64,000 bases of DNA from Actinoplanes sp. NBRC 103695 (lineage in GTDB: Bacteria > Actinomycetota > Actinomycetes > Mycobacteriales > Micromonosporaceae): the NCBI RefSeq assembly GCF_030269485.1, contig NZ_BSTL01000003.1, forward strand, positions 1-64,000, written 5' to 3'. How positions within the stretch are numbered: the first letter of the stretch is position 1; each line of letters begins with the position of its first letter. Position numbers and translations under genes: made by a program. This document shows positions 8,173-16,114 of this stretch, piece after piece. The notes beneath the pieces were generated by a model. That model did no database searches and was not told where the DNA came from. It saw nothing but the letters and a program-made list of their open reading frames with translations.

Positions 8173-8840
8173 CGCACCGGCCCACCCAGGTAGGCGGCGG
8201 TCACCCGCTGGTTGTGTGCCAGGTCGTCGGCCGGTCCGTGCAGGACGATCCGCCCGGCCTCCAGGACGTACGCCCGGCGGCAGAGGTCGAGCGCGAGGCG
8301 GGCGTTCTGCTCGATCAGCAGCACCGCCAGCCCCCGCTCGGCGTTGAGCGTGCGCAGATGGGCGATCAGATCGGTGACCACCAGCGGGGCCAGGCCCAGG
8401 CTGAGCTCGTCGACCACCAGGACGTCGGGGCGGGCCATCAGCGCCCGCCCGATCGCCACCATCTGCTGCTCGCCGCCGGAGAGCAGACCGGCGCGGCGGC
8501 GTCGCAGGCCGTCCAGAGCGGGCAGCAGCCGGTAGATCTCCGTGGTGTCACGGCCGCCGCGCCCGTTGCGCCAGCCGCCGAGGCGTAGATTGTCGTCCAC
8601 GCTCAGGTCGCCGAACATCTCCCGGCCCTCGGGCACCTGCGCGAGCCGGCCCCGGACCGTGACCCGGCCCGCCGCCGGGCGCACCAGCCCGGACAGCGCC
8701 TTGACCAGCGTGGTCTTGCCCGCCCCGTTGGGGCCGATCAACGCCACGAGGTCACCCTCGGCCACGGTCAGGTCGACGCCGTCCAGCGCGGTGGCGCCGC
8801 CGTAGCGCACCGTCAGCCCGGCGACCTCGGCGACGTTCAC
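8169..8840 (-). CDS. livF: ABC transporter ATP-binding protein LivF
   Basis: A 223-residue ATPase. It shows Walker A GPNGAGKTT, the Q-loop VPEGREMF typical of LivF, signature LLSGGEQQM and Walker B VLVVDELSLGLAP, followed by the H-loop region LLIEQN. LivF proteins have Gln-Asn where other ABC proteins have a His switch, as here. The start is GTG at 8840, which overlaps the livG stop by 4 nt (GTGA). Confidence 0.94.
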   Translation of the reverse strand: MNVAEVAGLTVRYGGATALDGVDLTVAEGDLVALIGPNGAGKTTLVKALSGLVRPAAGRVTVRGRLAQVPEGREMFGDLSVDDNLRLGGWRNGRGGRDTTEIYRLLPALDGLRRRRAGLLSGGEQQMVAIGRALMARPDVLVVDELSLGLAPLVVTDLIAHLRTLNAERGLAVLLIEQNARLALDLCRRAYVLEAGRIVLHGPADDLAHNQRVTAAYLGGPVR

Positions 8841-9607
8841 GCCGCGGTGCCCAGGTAGGCGCCGACCACCCGCGAATCGGCCCGGATCTCGGCCGCGGTG
8901 CCGTCGGCGATCACCCGGCCCAGGTCGAGCACGGTGACCCGGTCGGCGAGGCGCATCACGAACGCCACGTCGTGCTCGACGAGCAGGATCGTCAGCCCGT
9001 CGCCGCGGAGATCCTCGACGAGCGTGGCAAGGCGTTCCCGCTCGGCCGTGCGCAGCCCGGACGCCGGCTCGTCGAGCAGCAGCAGGCGCGGCCGGCCGCA
9101 GAGCGCCCGGGCCAGCTGCAGCGCGCGCTGCTGGCCGAGCGGCAGTTCCTCGGCCGGCCGGTGCGCCCAGTCCTCGATGCCGGTGCGGCGCAGGCACTCG
9201 GCGGCGCGGTCGCGGATCTCGCGTTCCTCGCGACGGTGCGACGGCAGCCGGAACGCGGCGGCGAGGAACCCGGCGTGGGTGGTCGCGTGCGCGCCGGCCA
9301 TCACGTTCTCCAGCGTGGTCATGCCGGGGAAGATCCGGGCCGCCTGGAACACCACGCCGACACCGAGCCGGGCCCGGCGGTGCGGTGGCAGGCGATCGAT
9401 GCGGACGTCGTCCAGCCGTACGGAGCCGGCGTCGGGCGCGAGCTGGCCGCCGATCAGGCCGAACAGCGTGGACTTGCCGGCGCCGTTCGGCCCGATCACC
9501 GCCCGCAGCTCACCCGGCGCCACGCTCAGGTTTGCATCGCGTACGGCGAAGACACCGCCGAAGGCGCGAGACACCCCCGAGACCTCGAGCGCGGCGCCGG
9601 ACGTCAC
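8837..9607 (-). CDS. livG: ABC transporter ATP-binding protein LivG
   Basis: A 256-residue ATPase with Walker A GPNGAGKST, the LivG-type Q-loop FQAARIFPGMT, Walker B LLLLDEPASGL and switch LLVEHD. The signature motif reads LPLGQQRALQ rather than the consensus LSxGxQ; this form is common in LivG. The start is GTG at 9607 and overlaps the stop of the substrate-binding protein gene by 4 nt. It works as a heterodimer with LivF to power the LivHM channel. Confidence 0.94.
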   Translation of the reverse strand: MTSGAALEVSGVSRAFGGVFAVRDANLSVAPGELRAVIGPNGAGKSTLFGLIGGQLAPDAGSVRLDDVRIDRLPPHRRARLGVGVVFQAARIFPGMTTLENVMAGAHATTHAGFLAAAFRLPSHRREEREIRDRAAECLRRTGIEDWAHRPAEELPLGQQRALQLARALCGRPRLLLLDEPASGLRTAERERLATLVEDLRGDGLTILLVEHDVAFVMRLADRVTVLDLGRVIADGTAAEIRADSRVVGAYLGTAA

Positions 9608-10785
9608 CTGCCACCGACCGTGGCGAGCTTGGCCTTGGAGTAGCCGGTGGGCACGAACCCGCCGTCCCGGACCGTGTTGAGGGAGATGTAGTCGGTGGTC
9701 AGTCCGCTGTGGTCGGTCGCCGAATACTTGTAGGTGCCGTTGGGCGTGGTCAGGGTCAGCCCCTCGAGCGCGTCCCGGACCTTCTCCCGGTCCGAGCTGC
9801 CGGCCTTCGCGATCGCCGCCGCCAGCAGCTTCACCCCGCTGTAGCCGTCCTGCGCGAACTGTGGCGGCGGGTATCCGTGCGCGGCGGTGAAAGTGGTGGC
9901 CAGCTCGTCGATCGCGGCCTTCTGCGGACCGGCCGGCAGGGCGTTGCCGACCACTCCGATCGAGCTGGCGACGGTGACGCCCTCGGCCGCCGGACCGGCC
10001 GGGTCGAGGAACAGCTTGCTGGCCTGCGAGCCGGTCATCACCAGCGGGATCTTCAGGCCGGACGCGGCGTACTGCTTGGTCAGCGCCACCGCGGGCGCGC
10101 CGGTCGCCCACACCATCAGCGCCTGCGCCTGCGACGACCGGACGTGGGTGAACACCGCCCCGAACTCGGTGGCGCTGGTCTGGAACTCCTCGACCGGCTC
10201 GAGCGTCACCCCGTACGTCGCGGCCTTGCTCTTCAGGCCCTTGGCCCCGGCGTTCGCGTAGCTGCTCCGGGTGTCGAAGGCGACCGCGAGCCGGGTCACC
10301 CCGGTGGCCTTGAGGTACTGCAGGGTCGCCTCGGCGTAGGTGCCGGCGGTGGCCGGGACGACGAAGACGTACGGATGGATGGGCTGGACCTGCTCGTCGG
10401 CCGGTGTGAGCGACAGGTACGGGACCTTCTCCCGGTCGACCAGCGGGATCGTGGCCAGCGCGGAGTTGGAGAACGGCGAGCCGATGATCGCGTCGGCGTC
10501 GCCCTTGACCTCGTTGAAGGCCAGCACCGCCTGGTCGGGCAGGCTCTTGTCGTCGCGGACGGTCAGCTCGATGCGCCGCCCGCCCACCCCGCCGGCGTCG
10601 TTGATCTGTTGGACGGCCAGGGCGACGGACTTCTGGTTCTCGCTGCCCAGCGGCGAGTAGTTGCCGGTCAGCGAGACGATCTGGGCGACCCGGACGGGGT
10701 CGTCGCCGTCCGCGGCGTCGCCGCCGCAGCCGGCCGTTGCGGTCACGAGGATGAGGGCGGATAGGAGCGGCACTGCTCTACGCAC
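9604..10785 (-). CDS. Liv-type ABC transporter substrate-binding lipoprotein
   Basis: A 393-residue extracytoplasmic receptor (periplasmic-binding-protein type 1, LivJ/LivK group). The N-terminus has a lipoprotein signal ending in the lipobox ATAGC, so the mature protein is anchored by Cys19. The LGSENQKSVALAVQQINDAGGVGGRRIEL block is characteristic. The start is GTG at 10785, with GGAGG 5 nt upstream. It is the first gene of the importer operon, transcribed from the promoter at 10825-10853 and divergent from a PaaX-type regulator. The ligand is not identifiable; family members bind leucine, aromatic acids, amides or urea. Confidence 0.92.
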   Translation of the reverse strand: MRRAVPLLSALILVTATAGCGGDAADGDDPVRVAQIVSLTGNYSPLGSENQKSVALAVQQINDAGGVGGRRIELTVRDDKSLPDQAVLAFNEVKGDADAIIGSPFSNSALATIPLVDREKVPYLSLTPADEQVQPIHPYVFVVPATAGTYAEATLQYLKATGVTRLAVAFDTRSSYANAGAKGLKSKAATYGVTLEPVEEFQTSATEFGAVFTHVRSSQAQALMVWATGAPAVALTKQYAASGLKIPLVMTGSQASKLFLDPAGPAAEGVTVASSIGVVGNALPAGPQKAAIDELATTFTAAHGYPPPQFAQDGYSGVKLLAAAIAKAGSSDREKVRDALEGLTLTTPNGTYKYSATDHSGLTTDYISLNTVRDGGFVPTGYSKAKLATVGGR

Positions 10786-10824
10786 GAGTACCTCCGCGTT
10801 TCGGTCCCGTTACGGTAGGTATCG

Positions 10825-10853
10825 AAGTTAGGCTCTTTCGTATCGGCCGTCAA
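10825..10853 (-). promoter_or_regulatory. Promoter of the liv operon
   Basis: On the minus strand TTGACG (10853-10848) and TAACTT (10830-10825) are 17 nt apart and about 40 nt before the GTG of the substrate-binding protein gene. The 90-bp divergent region also contains two GTATCG direct repeats (near 10819 and 10840) that could be regulator half-sites. Confidence 0.6.
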
Positions 10854-10875
10854 CAATCTGACTAACATCGATGCC

Positions 10876-11658
10876 ATGCCGTCCCCGCAGACCCTGGTCC
10901 TGATGCTGCTCGGCGACTTCGTCCTCGACCGGGACGTCTGCGTCTACTCCGGCAGCGTCATCGACACGCTCGCCCGGCTCGGCATCTCCTCGCACGCCAC
11001 CCGCTCGACGCTCACCCGGATGGCCGGCCGCGACCTGCTGCGCCGTCAGCGCCACGGCCGCCGGATGTACTTCGGGCTCACCCCGCGATCGACCGCGATC
11101 CTGCGCGACGGCCGCCGGCGCATCTGGGACACCGGCGCGGTCAACGACCGGTGGGACGGCACCTGGACGCTGCTCAGCTTCTCGCTGCCCGAGTCCTGGC
11201 AGCGGCAGCGCCACGACCTGCGGTCCCAGCTCAGCTGGACCGGGTTCGGACCGCTGCAGGGCGGGCTGTGGATCGCGCCCGGCGAGGTGAACGCCCGCGA
11301 CATCGTCACCGGGCTCGGCCTGGAGGCGCACGCCCGGGTCTTCCACGCCCGCGTCGACGAGATCACCGACATCGCGGCCATGATCGCCGACGCGTACGAC
11401 CTGGCCGAGGTGGCCGCCCGTTACCAGGACTTCCTCGACCGCTGGGAGAACGCGCCGGCAGCGCCCGACCCGCTCGCGGCGCGGCTGAGACTGACCGCCG
11501 AGTGGCTCGACGCCATCCGCCGTGATCCCCGACTGCCGGTCGAGCACCTCCCGGCCGACTGGCCCGCCGTCCGTGCGCAGAAACTCTTCCGGGATCTGGA
11601 GCTCTGCTACGCCGAGCCCACCGCCCCGCTCGACCTGCAACCGGTGCGCGAGCAGTGA
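10876..11658 (+). CDS. PaaX-family transcriptional regulator
   Basis: A 260-residue repressor-like protein. The N-terminal winged helix (about residues 5-70, LLGDFVLDRDVCVYSGSVIDTLARLGIS... with GRDLLRRQRHGRRMYFGLT) is followed by a PaaX-like middle domain containing WDGTWTLLSFSLPES, and a C-terminal domain with YQDFLDRW. PaaX proteins bind aryl- or acyl-CoA thioesters and control catabolic operons. Divergence from the liv operon and nearness to an acyl-CoA synthetase suggest that it senses the CoA ester made there (inference). TAACAT at 10863-10868 lies 7 nt before the ATG and no ribosome binding site is visible, so the mRNA may be leaderless. Confidence 0.88.
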   Translation: MPSPQTLVLMLLGDFVLDRDVCVYSGSVIDTLARLGISSHATRSTLTRMAGRDLLRRQRHGRRMYFGLTPRSTAILRDGRRRIWDTGAVNDRWDGTWTLLSFSLPESWQRQRHDLRSQLSWTGFGPLQGGLWIAPGEVNARDIVTGLGLEAHARVFHARVDEITDIAAMIADAYDLAEVAARYQDFLDRWENAPAAPDPLAARLRLTAEWLDAIRRDPRLPVEHLPADWPAVRAQKLFRDLELCYAEPTAPLDLQPVREQ

Positions 11659-11701
11659 CGGACTCCGCGTGCGGACGGTCGACTGTGGACGGTACTACCG
11701 G

Positions 11702-12781
11702 TCAGAAGGCCAGCACGGCCTGCACCTCCTGGCGGCGGCGGTCGGCGAGGTCGGTCAGCAGGGCCGGCCCGTCGTCGAACGGGACCACCGCGGTGATCAG
11801 GTGGCGGCGGATCGCGTCGCCGTCGCGGTGCAGCAGACGGACGGTCTCGGCGGACAGCCGTTCGCGGTCCCAGGTCGCGCCGAGCCCGCGCGGCACCCGG
11901 CCGATCTGGGCGCAGCGGACCGTCAGGCCGTTGTGGTGGAACTCGGCGCCGAGCCGTACCTCGTCCGCGCCGCCCTGGTAGAAGGCCAGGTCGATGACGG
12001 TGCCCTGCGGGCGTAGCAGGCGCAGCGCCAGGTGCAGGGCGGACGCCTGACCGCGGCACTGGAACACCACGTCGGCGCCGCGGTCGTCGGCGGTGTGCCG
12101 CCAGGTCGTCTTCAAGGTGACCGCGATGTCATCGGCGTCCGGGTCGAGCGCCTCCAGACCGAGCGCCTCGGCGATCGACCGCCGCTGCGGGGTCGGGTCG
12201 ATCACCACCACCGACGCGGCGTGGTGCGCGCGGGCGAACAGCGCGGTGAGCAGGCCGACCACGCCGGCGCCGACGACCGCGACCCGGCGGCCCTCGACGC
12301 CGTCGCCGAGCCGGCGCGCACCCGGGCCGTACAGGTCGGCGGCGGCGTGCAGCAGGCCGTTGGCGCAGATCGGGCCCATGTGCGCGACGTAGATGCCGAG
12401 GATCGGGTCCAGGCCGGCGGGCAACGGCACCACCCGGTCGCGCAGCGGGTCGCCGGTCCAGCCGGTCCGGTGCCCGTACGTCATCGCCACGACTTCGCCT
12501 TCGGCGACCGCCGGGGTGTCGCTGCGTTCCACCCGGCCGACCTCCATGTAGCCGAGGCGGGTCACCGGGTACGGGTCCGGGGCGTCGCCGGCGCGGAACA
12601 GGCCGAGCGCCGGGTCGAACCGTTCGTGCAGCGCCGGGTTGGTGCCCTTGACGAAGCTGAGCTCGGTGCCGGCCGAGACGCCGCTGAACAGCGTGCGCAC
12701 CCGGAACGGGCCCGGCGCTCGCGGTTCCTCGACGATCTCCGGCTTGCCCGGCCCGGTCACCACCAGGTTGCGGTCAGACAT
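11702..12781 (-). CDS. Zinc-type alcohol dehydrogenase-like protein (MDR superfamily)
   Basis: A 359-residue medium-chain dehydrogenase. The Rossmann motif VAVVGAGVVGLLTALFA is clear, and FSGVSAGTELSFVKG and RLGYMEVGRVE match the GroES-like half of threonine-dehydrogenase-type proteins. The usual catalytic-zinc Cys is replaced (GVSAGTE), as in the bacteriochlorophyllide-dehydrogenase-like and sugar-modifying members, so zinc use is doubtful. The gene overlaps the upstream Gfo/Idh oxidoreductase gene by 8 nt. The pair probably oxidises or reduces a sugar or cyclitol, consistent with the glycosyltransferases read the other way. Confidence 0.85.
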   Translation of the reverse strand: MSDRNLVVTGPGKPEIVEEPRAPGPFRVRTLFSGVSAGTELSFVKGTNPALHERFDPALGLFRAGDAPDPYPVTRLGYMEVGRVERSDTPAVAEGEVVAMTYGHRTGWTGDPLRDRVVPLPAGLDPILGIYVAHMGPICANGLLHAAADLYGPGARRLGDGVEGRRVAVVGAGVVGLLTALFARAHHAASVVVIDPTPQRRSIAEALGLEALDPDADDIAVTLKTTWRHTADDRGADVVFQCRGQASALHLALRLLRPQGTVIDLAFYQGGADEVRLGAEFHHNGLTVRCAQIGRVPRGLGATWDRERLSAETVRLLHRDGDAIRRHLITAVVPFDDGPALLTDLADRRRQEVQAVLAF

Positions 12782-13742
12782 GCGGCACCGCCACCGGGCG
12801 GCCGATGCGGGCGGACTCGGCCACGGCGGCGGCGAGCGCGTGGGTGCGCAGAGCTTCGGCGTACGGGACGCGCACGTCCTTGCCGTCGCCGCGCACCGCC
12901 TCGACGAACGCCCGGTCGACGGCCACGCGGGCGTCGTCCGGGTCGGTGTCGACGCTCCACTCGCCGTCCCCGTCGCGGACCGTCAGCTTGTCCTCGGTGA
13001 TCGCCAGCGCCAGGCCGTCCGCATAGATCTCCAGGCCGGCCCGCTGCTTCCAGCCCAGCACACAGGTCGCGGCGAGGGTGCCCACGGCGCCGCCCGCGAA
13101 GCGCAGCGTGGTCACGGTCGCGCCGTCGATGTCGGCGCCGTCGACCGCAGGCGGGATGCCGTTGCCCGTCGCGTTCACCTCGTCCACCTCGCCGACCAGG
13201 TGCCGGAGCAGGTCGAGCACGTGCGCGGCCTGTTCGACGACCGGCCCGCCGGAACGGTCGCGGTGCGGCCACCACGCCACCGGGGGCACCTTGTCCAGCC
13301 AGGCGCCGGTCACCAGGCGTACCGGCCGATCCCCGAGCACCTCGCGGGCCCGCTCCACGACGGTGCTGTAGCGCCAGTGATGACCGACCCCGGTGAGCAG
13401 CCCCCGCTGGGCGATCAGGGTCGCCGTCTCGCGTGCTTTCTCCAATTTGATCTCTATGGGCTTTTCCACGAAGAGAGGAAGACCGGCCTCGATGACCGCT
13501 CGTTCCGCCGGCCCGTGGGCGAACGGCGGGACGCACACGTAGACCGCGTCGACGCCCTCGGCGAGCAAGGCCGCAACGTCCGGCAGAGCGCTCGCGCCGT
13601 GCTCGGCCGCGAGCTCGCGGGCGGCCGCCGGTTGGACGTCCGTAACTCCTGCCACCTGCACATCCGGCAGGCCGGACAGGACGCGCGCATGCCTCTGTGC
13701 CACGCCGCCCGCGCCGACCAGTCCCACCCTTGTCGCCCCCAT
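12774..13742 (-). CDS. Gfo/Idh/MocA-family oxidoreductase
   Basis: A 322-residue NAD(P)-dependent sugar oxidoreductase. The N-terminal Rossmann fold has VGLVGAGGVAQRHA, followed by the EKP motif in LFVEKPIEI, which carries the catalytic-domain lysine, and the GHHWRYS segment. The C-terminal half is the alpha/beta substrate domain. Family members act on sugars, inositols and their amino derivatives. It is the first gene of a two-gene unit with the dehydrogenase at 11702 and divergent from gpgS, with 160 nt between. Confidence 0.9.
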   Translation of the reverse strand: MGATRVGLVGAGGVAQRHARVLSGLPDVQVAGVTDVQPAAARELAAEHGASALPDVAALLAEGVDAVYVCVPPFAHGPAERAVIEAGLPLFVEKPIEIKLEKARETATLIAQRGLLTGVGHHWRYSTVVERAREVLGDRPVRLVTGAWLDKVPPVAWWPHRDRSGGPVVEQAAHVLDLLRHLVGEVDEVNATGNGIPPAVDGADIDGATVTTLRFAGGAVGTLAATCVLGWKQRAGLEIYADGLALAITEDKLTVRDGDGEWSVDTDPDDARVAVDRAFVEAVRGDGKDVRVPYAEALRTHALAAAVAESARIGRPVAVPHV

Positions 13743-13829
13743 CGGGCCTCCCGTCGTCGTTCAGCGGTTCCGGCCTGAAGACTTCCGCGGCGTGGCGAGT
13801 CGAAACCTCGGACCGATCTTGTTCACACG

Positions 13830-13847
13830 CCGGAAAGATTGTTCCGG
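13830..13847. promoter_or_regulatory. Inverted repeat in the divergent Gfo/gpgS region
   Basis: CCGGAA-AGATTG-TTCCGG has perfect 6-bp arms and a 6-nt centre. It lies between the two divergent genes and could be an operator acting on both; no regulator is encoded nearby. Confidence 0.4.
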
Positions 13848-13902
13848 GCACTGTGGGGAATGCGGTGATCTCCAATCGCATCGAGCCTCGGGGGATCCGC
13901 GC

Positions 13903-14913
13903 ATGCAGCAGTCGACTTCACCGGCCGTCTCGCCTGTCGTCGAGGCCTGGGCCACGTACCGCACCGGCAACGCCACGCAGTGGAGCGCACGTCACCTGGC
14001 CGCGGCCAAACGCGGCACCCGGGTCAGCGTGGTCATCCCGGCCCGCAACGAACAGCAGACGATCGGCGCGATCGTGACGACCATCCGGCGCTGCCTGGTG
14101 GCCGAGGTCCCGCTGGTGGACGAGATCGTGGTGGTGAACTCGCGCTCCACCGACGCCACGGCCGCCCGCGCCCGGGCGGCCGGAGCCCGGGTCGTCGATC
14201 AGGACGAGGTCACCCGGGGCCTGCCCCGGATGGAGGGCAAGGGCGACGCGCTCTGGGCCGGCCTGGCCGCCAGCACCGGTGACATCGTCGCGTTCGTCGA
14301 CGGCGACCTGCGCGACTTCTCCGCGGCGTTCGTCACCGGGCTGCTCGGCCCGCTGCTCACCGACCGGTCGGTGGAGTACGTCAAGGGCTTCTACCACCGC
14401 CCGCTGGTCGGCGCGGCCGGCGTCGAGGCGGACGGCGGCGGCCGGGTCACCGAGATCAGCGCCCGTCCGCTGCTCAACCTGTTCTGGCCGGATCTGGCCG
14501 GCTTCGTGCAGCCGCTGGCCGGCGAGTACGCGGGCCGCCGGGCCACCCTGGAGCGCATCCCGTTCGTCTCCGGCTACGGCGTCGAACTCGCCATGCTCAT
14601 CGACCTGCTCGACCTCGTCGGCCTGGACGCGCTGGCCCAGGTCGACCTCGGCGAGCGCCACCACCGGCATCAGAGCCTGGACGCGCTCGGCCGGATGTCC
14701 GCGCAGATCATGGTGACCGCATGGAGCCGGCTGCACCGCCGCGGCCTGGTCACCGAGCCACAGCCGCCGGCCACCGCGCTCACCCAGTTCAGCCGGGGCG
14801 GCACCGATCCGCTGCCGCACCTCAACCGCGAGGTCAGCACGGCCGACGTGAGCGTGGGCGAGCGCCCGCCGCTGGCCACCATGCCCCGCCCGGCGACGGT
14901 GCCGGCCGCATGA
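13903..14913 (+). CDS. gpgS: Glucosyl-3-phosphoglycerate synthase (GT81)
   Basis: A 336-residue GT-A glycosyltransferase. SVVIPARNEQQTIG opens the nucleotide-binding domain, NSRSTDATA follows, and AFVDGDLRDF supplies the metal-binding DxD. GGGRVTEISARPLLNLFWPDL, QPLAGEYAGRR, PFVSGYGVELAMLIDLLD and QVDLGERHHRHQ match the GpgS family closely. GpgS joins glucose from NDP-glucose to 3-phosphoglycerate, the first step to glucosylglycerate and, in mycobacteria, to methylglucose lipopolysaccharide. The ATG at 13903 is chosen because upstream codons do not look like the family. Its stop overlaps the start of a GT4 gene by 4 nt. No phosphatase (GpgP) is seen nearby. Confidence 0.85.
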   Translation: MQQSTSPAVSPVVEAWATYRTGNATQWSARHLAAAKRGTRVSVVIPARNEQQTIGAIVTTIRRCLVAEVPLVDEIVVVNSRSTDATAARARAAGARVVDQDEVTRGLPRMEGKGDALWAGLAASTGDIVAFVDGDLRDFSAAFVTGLLGPLLTDRSVEYVKGFYHRPLVGAAGVEADGGGRVTEISARPLLNLFWPDLAGFVQPLAGEYAGRRATLERIPFVSGYGVELAMLIDLLDLVGLDALAQVDLGERHHRHQSLDALGRMSAQIMVTAWSRLHRRGLVTEPQPPATALTQFSRGGTDPLPHLNREVSTADVSVGERPPLATMPRPATVPAA

Positions 14914-16034
14914 GGGTGCTGATGAACGCCGGCCCGTGGCTGCCGGTCCCGCCTCGTGGCTACGGCGGCATCGAGAACGTGATCGCGACCCTGGTGCCGG
15001 AGCTGCGCCGGCTCGGGGCCGAGGTCGTGCTGGCGACCGTGGGGGACAGCGACCTGGCCGTCGAGGAACGGGTCGCGGTCTTCCCCAGCGGCCGGTTCGA
15101 CGAGTTGCAGCGCCCGTACAACCAGGTCTGCGGCGTGGTTCCGGCGCACCAGCACGCGGTGGTCCGGCGGCTCGACCGCGGCGACATCGACCTGGTGCAC
15201 GACCACGTCGAGGCGGCCGGCCTGACCATGCTGGCCGGGCTCGGGCCGGATGCGCCGCCCGGGCTGCACACCCTGCACTGGGATCTGCGGAAGCATCCCG
15301 AGCTGTACGGCACCTTCGACGGTGGCTCTCGCGTACGCGTCAACGGCGTCTCCGCCGACCAGCTGACGCACGCCCCGGAGGCGTTGCGCGCGCACGCCGT
15401 GGGTCACGTGCACCTGGCGACCCCGCTGGCCGACGGCGCGGATCGCCGCGCGCGTACGGAGAAGAGCCCGTATGCCGTGGTCCTCGGCCGCATCACCCCG
15501 GGCAAGGGACAGGACCTCGCCGCGCGGCTGGCACACAGCGCCGGCTTCGACCTGGTGCTGGCCGGTCCGATCGGCCCCTACCGGCAGCCCGCCGACCTGC
15601 TGGCGGCCGACCAGCGGAACCCGGACGTGCGGTTCTGGCACGAGGAGGTGGCGCCGCACGTCGACGGCGACCGGGTCCGCTGGGTGGGCACGGTCGCCGG
15701 GGCGGCGCGGGACAGCCTGGTCGCGTCCGCCGAGGTGGCGCTGTTCCCGTTGCGCTGGAACGAGCCCGGCGGCACCGCGGTGGTCGAGTCGCTGGCGCTG
15801 GGCACCCCGGTCGTCGGCATCGCCCGGGGCTGCCTGCCCGAGCTCGTCGAGCACGGCCGCACCGGGCTGATCACGACGGACGAGGAGGAGCTGGGGGAAC
15901 TCGTCCACGCGGCGCGACGCCTCGAGGAGGCCGAGTGCCGGGCCGAGGCCGCCCGGCGCTTCACCCCGGCGACGATGGCCGCCGCCTACCTGGGGCTTTA
16001 CGAGCGGATCAGCGCCCCGGTTCCTGCCGGATAA
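14910..16034 (+). CDS. GT4-family glycosyltransferase
   Basis: A 374-residue GT-B glycosyltransferase. The N-terminal acceptor domain begins MRVLMNAGPWLPVPPRGYGGIE, the usual glycine-rich loop. The C-terminal NDP-sugar domain contains VVLGRITPGKGQDLA and the E-x7-E motif in FPLRWNEPGGTAVVESLALGTPVVG. The ATG at 14910 overlaps the gpgS stop (ATGA), so the two are co-translated. It may extend or glycosylate the glucosylglycerate-type product of GpgS, but the acceptor is unknown. Confidence 0.9.
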   Translation: MRVLMNAGPWLPVPPRGYGGIENVIATLVPELRRLGAEVVLATVGDSDLAVEERVAVFPSGRFDELQRPYNQVCGVVPAHQHAVVRRLDRGDIDLVHDHVEAAGLTMLAGLGPDAPPGLHTLHWDLRKHPELYGTFDGGSRVRVNGVSADQLTHAPEALRAHAVGHVHLATPLADGADRRARTEKSPYAVVLGRITPGKGQDLAARLAHSAGFDLVLAGPIGPYRQPADLLAADQRNPDVRFWHEEVAPHVDGDRVRWVGTVAGAARDSLVASAEVALFPLRWNEPGGTAVVESLALGTPVVGIARGCLPELVEHGRTGLITTDEEELGELVHAARRLEEAECRAEAARRFTPATMAAAYLGLYERISAPVPAG

Positions 16035-16114
16035 GGGGACCGCAACGCCCGGGTGTCCGGAAAGTTTCGGCTGTCCTCTTATGCGGTCACCGCTCAAGGT
16101 CGATACTGCGAAAC

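Noticed and set aside
14936..16114. Long open frame upstream of the GGDEF-EAL gene
   Set aside because: The text is Arg/Pro/Ala-rich shadow of the GT4 gene; the real protein begins at GTG 16115.
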